From Stenomitos frigidus ULC18 (GTDB taxonomy: Bacteria; Cyanobacteriota; Cyanobacteriia; Leptolyngbyales; Leptolyngbyaceae), in assembly GCF_003003795.1 (NCBI RefSeq), contig NZ_PVWK01000097.1, positions 89,103 to 153,102 of the forward strand: 64,000 nt of DNA, in the 5' to 3' direction. The notes beneath the pieces are model-generated. The model worked only from the letters and a program-made list of their open reading frames with translations. It searched no databases and was not told where the DNA came from. How positions within the stretch are numbered: position 1 is the stretch's first letter; the number at the start of each line of letters is the position of its first letter. A program made the position numbers and the translations under genes. Positions 57,644-64,000 of this stretch are shown here, piece after piece.

Positions 57644-60064
57644 CTAGCGCTGCATGTGCTCTGTCAACAATGCCTGTGCTCGCGGCTTGTAGAGCAAGTA
57701 AAACAAGGCTTCTGTGTAGCGCAACATGTCTTCCCGGTCTTCTTTAGAGGTGTAGTTCCAGAAGCCATAGATTTTTGCCAATGAAAGCAGCCGATTGGTG
57801 TGGATTTTCCAGGTGTAGGTGCTGTAAACCCGTTCAATACCTCGATTGGAAATGTCGCTCCAATATTGGGGGGTTTGATCGCACTTGGAAACAAATTCCA
57901 GTATGGTTGCTGCCATCTCTTCTGTGTGAGTGGGGTTGATGTAAAACCCGTTGAATTTGTCCTGAATAATTTCGAGCGGACCACCAAAGCGAGTGGCGAA
58001 GGTCGGCAGTCCAGAAATCATGGCTTCCAAAATGGTCAGACCAAAGGCTTCAAAGAGAGCCGGTTGGACAAAGACACCCTGATGGTCGGCAATGATGCGG
58101 TAGATCTCGCCAGAATCGCCTTTTGCCAGACGTACGCCCAACCAGCGCACTTTGCCGTGCAGGTCATACTCGTCAATGATCTGGTAGAGCTTTTCGATTT
58201 CGCTAATCTCTTCGTGGTCGGTGGAGTCTTCGGTGCGGAGTTTGCCTGCAATCAAGATGAGGTTGCAGTGCTCTTGCAGTGCTTTACTCTTACCAAAGCA
58301 TTCTGCCAGACCCGTCAGGTTTTTGATGCGATCGAGCCGTGCCATCGAGAACACTGGGCGCTTACTTGGATCATCCAGCTTGCCAATGACTTGAGCTGGA
58401 TCATCCAGTGTAAAGAGGAGGTCTTCTAGCCGATCGCGATCGCCGAGCAAGCGATCGTCCGTGCGCGTATAGGGGAAATACACCGTTTCGTTGACACCGG
58501 GCGGCACCACGTTAAACTTGGGGCTGAACAGCTCAATGCCGCTAGTGACGTGATATAGCTCTGGCATCGTGAAGCATTTGTACGATTCATACTGCCCCAC
58601 ACTTTCAGGCGTCCCGACGATTTCTTGATAGGTGCTGCTGATGATGAAGTTAGCCGCGTTCATCGCAATCAGGTCTGCCGTGAACTGAAGTGAAAAGTGA
58701 TACTTGTCATCCAAATCTTGCCAATAGAGATTACTGAACAGGTATTTGGATTTTTCGAGTGCGTGGGCAACATTGCACTGAGTCACTTTGAGCTTGCGTG
58801 CCAGCAAAAAAGCAACTAGATTGCCGTCGGAGTAGTTGCCAATGATCAGGTCAGGCTTACCGCTAAATTCGGCGCGGAGTGCGGTTTCAGCATCGATCGC
58901 AAAGGTCTCCAGATACGGCCAAATCTCAAACCGAGAGATCCAGTCCTGCGTCAGCTTAGGGTTAAACTCACGGAACGGCACCCGCAAAATCCAGGCATCT
59001 TCAGTGCCGTAGATTTTCTCCAGTCGCTGGTTGCACGTCGTACCGTCACTATTGGGAATTAGCCGCGTCAGCACAATCACTTTAGGATGGATATTCAACA
59101 CATCCAGTCCAGCAAGTTCAATATCTTCTTGAAGCTGTTTTTCCAGGCTTTTCACCTGATCGAGAATATAGACAATTTGTCCACCCGTATCGGGGCGTCC
59201 CAACACGCCTTCTTGCCCAAACCAGCCGTGCGGCGAAATCAGAGCAATCTGAAAAATCATGGGAATGCGAGCCGCAAAGGACTCTAGTACCTGATGGTCG
59301 GGCGAGTCAATCAGCTGATCGAGTAACCCCAACGTTTCCCGTACGCGCAGAGCCGTATTGCCCCAGCCGGGCTCAAAGCCAAGCGTTTGGAGGTCAAAGC
59401 GGAATTGTTCGTAGGGGGCATCGTCGGGGCGATCGCTCAACCATTGCAGGGCTGTCTTGATCTGTTGCGACAATGCTTGTTGGGTTTGAATGCGCTCATT
59501 GATTAATAGTTGATGACCATTATGATGATGCAGCCGCAGAAAGTTAAACGCGCTATCCAGCCACTTGTTCTGATCTTGGAACAGTTTGCTAGAGAGATAG
59601 CGATTCAAATACTCAACGCCCTTACCAATATTTTTGGGATCACGAATAGCCGGTGAATAATCATAAAAAGGCTGAAAGTCGATTTCAAAGACGTCCCCGT
59701 CTTGAGGATGGTAGCGATTGACAAAGCGATCGCGTAGATCCAGCAAATCGCTAATGCTCATCGGCTCCACGGTGAGATCTTCCAGTAAACGATAGGCCTC
59801 CTGGCTGGCAATGCGGGGTCGAATAATGAGGCAAAGGCTGTTGCCATCCAGAATAATTTCCTGCACATGGTAAATTAGCTTGCCTAGCCGAGAGGAGGTT
59901 TGAAACTGCTCAGACTGTTCATAATGACTGCAGTAATCAGAGAAGGCTGCAAGAATTTCATTGCGCAGCAGATAGCGCTTTTCGGAAGCGCGAAGCTGGC
60001 TGGCAAACTGTCTTAAATTGGTACGTTCATCACTGTTGAGCACAGCCTGAATTAAGTCGGACAT
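57644..60064 (-). CDS. Sucrose synthase
   Basis: An 806-residue protein, the usual length of sucrose synthase. It has the N-terminal SUS regulatory region (EKRYLLRNEILAAFSDYC), ISPHGWFGQEGVLGRPDTGG, and the GT4 catalytic half with RLDRIKNLTGLAECFGK, VFVQPALFEAFGLTILEAM (nucleotide-binding EX7E) and TYTWKIHTNRLL. The enzyme interconverts sucrose plus (U/A)DP with fructose plus NDP-glucose, and in cyanobacteria it feeds sucrose carbon into glycogen and polysaccharide. It fits with the glucan and glucose genes at 8.5-12.3 kb and the glycan cluster, although these are far apart. Confidence 0.95.
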   Translation of the reverse strand: MSDLIQAVLNSDERTNLRQFASQLRASEKRYLLRNEILAAFSDYCSHYEQSEQFQTSSRLGKLIYHVQEIILDGNSLCLIIRPRIASQEAYRLLEDLTVEPMSISDLLDLRDRFVNRYHPQDGDVFEIDFQPFYDYSPAIRDPKNIGKGVEYLNRYLSSKLFQDQNKWLDSAFNFLRLHHHNGHQLLINERIQTQQALSQQIKTALQWLSDRPDDAPYEQFRFDLQTLGFEPGWGNTALRVRETLGLLDQLIDSPDHQVLESFAARIPMIFQIALISPHGWFGQEGVLGRPDTGGQIVYILDQVKSLEKQLQEDIELAGLDVLNIHPKVIVLTRLIPNSDGTTCNQRLEKIYGTEDAWILRVPFREFNPKLTQDWISRFEIWPYLETFAIDAETALRAEFSGKPDLIIGNYSDGNLVAFLLARKLKVTQCNVAHALEKSKYLFSNLYWQDLDDKYHFSLQFTADLIAMNAANFIISSTYQEIVGTPESVGQYESYKCFTMPELYHVTSGIELFSPKFNVVPPGVNETVYFPYTRTDDRLLGDRDRLEDLLFTLDDPAQVIGKLDDPSKRPVFSMARLDRIKNLTGLAECFGKSKALQEHCNLILIAGKLRTEDSTDHEEISEIEKLYQIIDEYDLHGKVRWLGVRLAKGDSGEIYRIIADHQGVFVQPALFEAFGLTILEAMISGLPTFATRFGGPLEIIQDKFNGFYINPTHTEEMAATILEFVSKCDQTPQYWSDISNRGIERVYSTYTWKIHTNRLLSLAKIYGFWNYTSKEDREDMLRYTEALFYLLYKPRAQALLTEHMQR

Positions 60065-60464
60065 GCGTTATTCTCCCGATAGACAGTCAATTATTCTCTT
60101 GTAGCCCTGCGATCGTGGTGGCTCGCAGACATGGTGATCAGTCAGTTACCCGTGGCGTTCTGAGCCCAGCGCGATCGAGCGGCAAATCACATGCAAACAC
60201 TCAGCACTGAATAACAGGAATGATGTCGTTGCCATACTAGAGGCACCGTGTTGTAGAGTGCGTCCTCCGGACGTTTGAACCAGGCACGATCGGCTCAAAC
60301 AAGATGCGCTAGAGCTTGTTGAAAAAGCTCATGGTTGGAAGCGGTCAACAGGTAGTCATAGTCATCAGCGAGCAGTAAGCAAACTCCCGTTAGAAACATG
60401 GCACGGCCATGTCTCTACAAGAATGCGACCTTACAGACCTTACAGCCATATTCCTTAATAACGC
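60065..60464. other. Intergenic region, no gene recognised
   Basis: The region contains the sucrose synthase promoter and the 3' flank of the TPR-FHA gene. A CATGGCACGGCCATG palindrome lies near 60398-60412. No family match was found. Confidence 0.4.
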
Positions 60465-61559
60465 CTAAGCAGTCCCTGTCTCGTCTGAAGCAGAGAGGCG
60501 ATAGGTTGCTCGAACTCTAGGCCCAAAGACGATGACATCTTCGGGCTTCAATGCCCACGTCCGATATTTTTGCCCGTTGATTAATAGCCCATTCGTACTT
60601 GCCTTACCATCCAGATCGCCATCGGTAATCTGATAGGTATAGCTGCCATCGCCCTGAAAGATTTTGGTGATAATTGCGTGATGTCGAGACGCAAATTGAG
60701 AATGTAGACAAATATCGCTCTTCGGATCGCGCCCAAGTTGATATTGATCAAGCTCTAAAATGAGATCGCGCTGACCGCGATCGTCCTCAATGACCAAAAA
60801 GGGTCTGCCTTGAGGGCGCGCATCGCTATTGTCTAGATCAGGTTCAGGTAGAAAGCTGTCGCGGCTGTGCACATCGCCGTCTATCACGGTCGGCGGCTCG
60901 TTAAACCCAATGCCATACCAGGCTGGATTAGTCGTCGGTGGGCGCTGACTCAGCCCTGACCGATCAGATGCTAACTGGCGAGCTTGCCAGGAAACGTCGT
61001 CATCGGGCTTAATCGTGAGGGCGCGATCGTAGCTGGCGATCGCTTCCTGGTAGCGTTGCAGAGCGACCAGCGCATTGCCGCGATTGCGCCATGCCAGGTA
61101 GCTGGCTGGGTTGATGTGCAGCACGCGATCGTAACTGGCGATGGCTTCTGTAGGGTGGCTCAACCCGTACAATAACGCGTTACCCCGGTTTTGCCAGGTC
61201 TCTTCGTGATCAGGCTTGCTTTGCAGCACCCGATCGTAGCTCTCGATCGCCTCTGTGTAGCTACCGAGACCATATTGCAAAGCGTTACCACGACAGAACC
61301 AAATCTGAACGGACGCATCGCTTTTGGGTCGGAGGCTGAGTGCTCGGTCAAAGCTGGCGATCGCGTCTACGTAAGAGCCACACTTTTCCAATGCCAAACC
61401 GCGTTCATACCAGACCTCGTAAAAATCGGGTCTAACATCAATGACGCGATCGTAATGGGCGACTGCCAGAACGTAGGCTTCAGTCGCAGCCGCTGCTAGC
61501 CCTTGTCTAAACCACAAAAGAGCATCGCCGCTGAGTTGGAGTTGACCTGTGTCAAGCAT
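60465..61559 (-). CDS. TPR-repeat protein with C-terminal FHA domain
   Basis: A 364-residue protein. Residues ~10-195 contain about five tetratricopeptide repeats (for example YVDAIASFDRALSLRPKS; WRNRGNALVALQRYQEAIAS). The C-terminal ~100 residues are an FHA domain (YQLGRDPKSDICL, SRHHAIITKI, STNGLLINGQKYR), which binds phosphothreonine. It is probably a scaffold that brings proteins to phosphorylated targets of Ser/Thr kinases; none is encoded nearby. No signal peptide is present. Confidence 0.92.
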   Translation of the reverse strand: MLDTGQLQLSGDALLWFRQGLAAAATEAYVLAVAHYDRVIDVRPDFYEVWYERGLALEKCGSYVDAIASFDRALSLRPKSDASVQIWFCRGNALQYGLGSYTEAIESYDRVLQSKPDHEETWQNRGNALLYGLSHPTEAIASYDRVLHINPASYLAWRNRGNALVALQRYQEAIASYDRALTIKPDDDVSWQARQLASDRSGLSQRPPTTNPAWYGIGFNEPPTVIDGDVHSRDSFLPEPDLDNSDARPQGRPFLVIEDDRGQRDLILELDQYQLGRDPKSDICLHSQFASRHHAIITKIFQGDGSYTYQITDGDLDGKASTNGLLINGQKYRTWALKPEDVIVFGPRVRATYRLSASDETGTA

Positions 61560-61966
61560 GGCTCAATTTCCTGAAATCCAGTACCCATCCAAACAAACAG
61601 GGAGCCGAGCGCTATTCTTTACGATAAGAAAAACAACTTAGTAATCCGTAGATTCTACTAACCTTACATAAAACTAACGTAAAACGACAAATCTTCTTAC
61701 ACTTCCTTTAAAGAAAAGCAGAACATCGCGAAAATGAGGGATGGCGAAAAGGTGAGCCTTATGAGTAGAGGCAGGGAAGCGGCGGCGAGGAGCGAGGGAG
61801 AGTCGGGGGAGAGCTTGAGTTTTGAGGTAAATTTGGCTATCGACGACTGACAACTAACGACTAACCCAAACATCCGCCCCAACAGTTTGCATTCAAACGA
61901 TTGCCATGCTATTCTGTTTGTATACGAAATGTATGACCTAGTATATTTTAACAGGAGAAGACGCGT
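61560..61966. other. Intergenic region with STRR-like sequence and the pirin promoter
   Basis: This divergent region has a purine-rich tract (61765-61812), an STRR block (61812-61826) and GACAACTAACGACTAAC (61849-61865, also seen at 14829-14838 in part). The 3' end holds the likely promoter of the pirin gene, listed separately. A 111-codon frame on the minus strand is compositional. Confidence 0.5.
61917..61956 (+). promoter_or_regulatory. Putative operator/promoter of the pirin operon
   Basis: The sequence just before the pirin gene holds GTATAC followed by GTATGAC and AGTATAT. The core is the dyad ATAC-N5-GTAT (61922-61934). Such GTAT dyads resemble binding sites of HxlR/MarR-type redox or xenobiotic regulators, which often control pirin and glutathione-transferase genes. 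AGGAG (61951-61955) serves as the ribosome binding site. The regulator is not in the window, so this is inference. Confidence 0.35.
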
Positions 61967-62665
61967 ATGCTGACAGTTCGCACGGCTGAAGACCGGGGAC
62001 ATGCTAACCACGGTTGGCTGAACTCCTACCATTCATTCTCGTTTGCTAACTACTACGATCCACAACACATGGGCTTTCGGAGCCTGCGGGTCATCAACGA
62101 AGATATGATCGCCCCTGGTGCCGGATTCCCAACCCATGCTCATCGAGACATGGAAATCATCACGTATGTGGTCTCTGGTGCCGTCGCTCATAAGGATAGT
62201 ATTGGTAACACGGAGACGATCGGTGCAGGGGGGATTCAGCGCTTTTCAGCTGGCACGGGAATTACTCACAGCGAGTTCAACCCCTCCAACACGGAAGCTC
62301 TACACCTGCTGCAAATCTGGATTCTGCCAGAACAACAAGGCATGACGCCCAGCTATGAGCAAAAAGAGTTTCCAACTGAAACAAAACTCGGTCAATGGCG
62401 CACACTGGCTAACCGCGAGGCAGCCGATGGTGCAGCGAAACTGCATCAAGATGCGGCACTGTACGCCACCATCCTAGAACCGGGTCAGCGATTAAGCTAT
62501 GCGTTGAATGCCGATCGTCATGCCTGGGTGCAAATTGTGCAGGGCGAAGTAACGCTCAACGGTACAACCCTCGATAAAGGCGATGCTGCCGCCATTAGTC
62601 AGGAAACTGAGCTAGTGCTTGAAGCCAGTACGGACGCAGAAATCTTGCTGTTTGACCTGGCATAA
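61967..62665 (+). CDS. Pirin family protein (bicupin, YhhW-like)
   Basis: A 232-residue protein. The pirin signature is HANHGWLNSYHSFSFANYYD, then FPTHAHRDMEIITYVVSG with metal-binding histidines, and FSAGTGITHSEFNPSN. Pirins are iron-binding cupins; YhhW-type members have quercetin 2,3-dioxygenase activity in vitro. Length and motifs are complete. The next gene encodes a glutathionyl-hydroquinone reductase 65 bp downstream, which suggests joint handling of quinones or phenolics. Confidence 0.93.
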   Translation: MLTVRTAEDRGHANHGWLNSYHSFSFANYYDPQHMGFRSLRVINEDMIAPGAGFPTHAHRDMEIITYVVSGAVAHKDSIGNTETIGAGGIQRFSAGTGITHSEFNPSNTEALHLLQIWILPEQQGMTPSYEQKEFPTETKLGQWRTLANREAADGAAKLHQDAALYATILEPGQRLSYALNADRHAWVQIVQGEVTLNGTTLDKGDAAAISQETELVLEASTDAEILLFDLA

Positions 62666-62730
62666 CCCTTTAGAGACGCGCTTCACCGACCAGTAGTCGC
62701 GTCTCATTTCACTCTTTCACGGAGGCACTT

Positions 62731-63693
62731 ATGGCACTCGGTATGATGGTTGACGGCAAATGGACAACTGAATGGACGGAACGCGATCAAACGGGCAAAT
62801 TTAACCGGATGCCGACGAAGTTTCGCCACTGGATTACGGCAGATGGTGCCAGTGGTTTCAAAGCCGAAGCAGGACGCTACCACCTCTACATTTCGCTGGC
62901 GTGTCCGTGGGCGCATCGGACGTTGATCATGCGTCAGCTTAAAGGATTGGATGCCGCGATCGGTCTGTCGATCGTCGATCCGATTCTGACTGACAAAGGG
63001 TGGGGCTTTTCAGATGCTCCGGGTGCCATTCCTGATAGCGTGAATCACGCTCAGTCTTTGCAAGAAATTTACGTCAAAGGAGACGAGCACTACACCGGAC
63101 GCATCACCGTTCCCGTGCTGTGGGATAAACAAACGCAGACGATCGTCAACAACGAGTCGCGCGAGATCATTCGGATGTTTGACACCGAATTTGGGGCGAT
63201 CGCGAAACCCAACACCGATTTTTATCCGCAAGCGCTACGAGAAACGATTGATCAGACGATCGATGCCATCTACATGCCCATCAACAACGGCGTGTACCGC
63301 TCTGGCTTTGCAACATCTCAGGCAGCCTACAATGAAGCGGTGACGGAACTGTTTGAGAATCTCGATCGCTGGGAAACGGTTTTGGGTCAGCAGCGCTATC
63401 TCTGCGGTAGCCAACTGACTGAAGCGGACATCTGCATGTTCACAACGTTGCTACGGTTTGATGCGGTGTATCACGGGCATTTCAAATGCAACCTGAAGCG
63501 CATCATCGATTATCCCAACCTGTGGAACTACCTGAAAGAGATCTATCAGTATCCCGGCATCAAAGCGACCTGCAACCTCGATCACATTAAACGCCATTAC
63601 TACATGAGCCAGACGCAGGTAAACCCCAATCGGATCGTGCCCAAAGGCCCCATCATTAACTTTGACGAACCCCACGATCGTGCCCGTCTTTAG
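62731..63693 (+). CDS. Glutathionyl-hydroquinone reductase (Xi-class GST, YqjG-like)
   Basis: A 320-residue protein with a GGAGG box at 62721-62725. The catalytic cysteine lies in SLACPWAHRTLI (CPWAHR motif of Xi-class enzymes). RITVPVLWDKQTQTIVNNES is the glutathione-binding region, and the C-terminal helical domain holds TEADICMFTTLLRFD. The family reduces glutathionyl-hydroquinones to free hydroquinones using GSH. It forms an operon-like pair with the pirin gene. Confidence 0.94.
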   Translation: MALGMMVDGKWTTEWTERDQTGKFNRMPTKFRHWITADGASGFKAEAGRYHLYISLACPWAHRTLIMRQLKGLDAAIGLSIVDPILTDKGWGFSDAPGAIPDSVNHAQSLQEIYVKGDEHYTGRITVPVLWDKQTQTIVNNESREIIRMFDTEFGAIAKPNTDFYPQALRETIDQTIDAIYMPINNGVYRSGFATSQAAYNEAVTELFENLDRWETVLGQQRYLCGSQLTEADICMFTTLLRFDAVYHGHFKCNLKRIIDYPNLWNYLKEIYQYPGIKATCNLDHIKRHYYMSQTQVNPNRIVPKGPIINFDEPHDRARL

Positions 63694-63751
63694 CGCGAGA
63701 AGATAAGGTAGACCGCTCGCACCTCTGACTTCGCATGTCTCTAAGAAGGGG

Positions 63752-64000
63752 CTAAGAACGTGTCAGGATCTCCTCACTATTGCTTCAAAAGCTCATGCTT
63801 TGGTCAGAGGGCGGTTTGGCTTTGTGTGCACCGGCTTGATCCAATTGCATGATGAGCATACAGTCTTTGTACTGTGCCCTCACCAAAGCTAGAAACACTT
63901 AGAAGCAGTCGCTATTGAGGTGTGTGAACGCATAGAAGCAGTGCTCACCCGTGGCTGGTTCCACGATGCCGTACAGGTCGGTAGCCTTAAACTGCCACTG
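63752..64000 (-). pseudogene. IS630-type transposase remnant, cut by the window edge
   Basis: Read on the minus strand from the right edge, the sequence gives DLYGIVEPATGEHCFYAFTH, LNSDCF, a stop, then VFLALVRAQYKDCMLIMQL and DQAGAHKAK, followed by more stops. This is the middle of an IS630-like DDE transposase: the YG-VEP-TGE strand and the second catalytic aspartate motif LDQAGAH. Premature stop codons and loss of the C-terminal DDE part mean it is inactive. More of it may lie beyond position 64000. Confidence 0.75.

Noticed and set aside
61697..62032. 111-codon minus-strand frame before the pirin gene
   Set aside because: It overlaps the pirin start and reads through low-complexity intergenic sequence; no family resemblance.

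Overview
The window looks like a chromosomal segment of a filamentous or otherwise large-genome cyanobacterium. The palindrome GCGATCGC (HIP1) recurs throughout. Several genes belong to cyanobacterium-typical families (DUF1830, DUF2811, DUF4359, DICT sensors, pentapeptide repeats, gamma-tocopherol methyltransferase, sucrose synthase). The intergenic DNA carries heptanucleotide tandem repeats of the STRR type known from this phylum. Family names come from remembered sequence patterns; no database search was run.

Layout. 0-9 kb: DUF1830 (cut by the window edge), a radical SAM protein, a DICT/degenerate HD-GYP sensor, a pentapeptide protein, a YraQ/TIGR03943 permease pair, a frameshifted thioesterase, tocopherol methyltransferase and an excalibur protein. 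8.5-12.6 kb: a GH13 glucan hydrolase, a ParA ATPase with a coiled-coil partner that resembles the carboxysome-positioning pair McdA/McdB, polyphosphate glucokinase and tRNA-Ser. 12.9-17.5 kb: aldo/keto reductase, a PD-(D/E)XK protein, DUF2811, a helically phased cluster of DnaA-box-like sites (candidate replication origin) and penicillin-binding protein 2. 18-25 kb: a partner-switching module (STAS antagonist, REC-PP2C phosphatase, RsbW-like kinase) next to a 1497-residue hybrid kinase with a possible bilin-binding GAF domain. 25-27 kb: a decayed IS1-family element, tRNA-His and DUF4359.

27.4-35.3 kb is a surface-glycan cluster on the minus strand: two methyltransferases, an acyltransferase, three glycosyltransferases and a double-headed methyltransferase. 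Much of it is clearly richer in A+T than its flanks. Three of its enzymes, with unrelated catalytic heads, end in the same coiled-coil plus SKFW-type tail. 36-41 kb: a second large hybrid kinase and an MFS transporter.

41.1-45.6 kb is a small defence-like island. It holds a 1093-residue NACHT NTPase with helical repeats and a C-terminal PD-(D/E)XK-like domain, then a UPF0175/PIN pair, a DUF433 protein and a gene fragment. The base composition of the NACHT gene changes sharply in mid-gene, which suggests a chimera.

45.7-55 kb: a PlsY-like/PEP-synthase fusion with heptamer repeats expanded inside the reading frame, a bactofilin, an uncharacterised exported protein, a DUF922 metalloprotease and an active/inactive M16 peptidase pair. 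55-64 kb: a truncated Na+/H+ antiporter beside tRNA-Arg, an EnvC-like M23 peptidase, a 21-bp tandem repeat array, sucrose synthase, a TPR-FHA protein, a pirin/glutathionyl-hydroquinone-reductase operon and a decayed IS630-type transposase at the right edge.

The most noteworthy items are the DnaA-box array (15.4-15.6 kb), the chimeric NACHT-nuclease gene, the shared SKFW tail, STRR repeats inside coding sequence, the likely McdAB pair, the two-cysteine GAF domain, and a leader peptide/terminator between divergent partner-switching genes.
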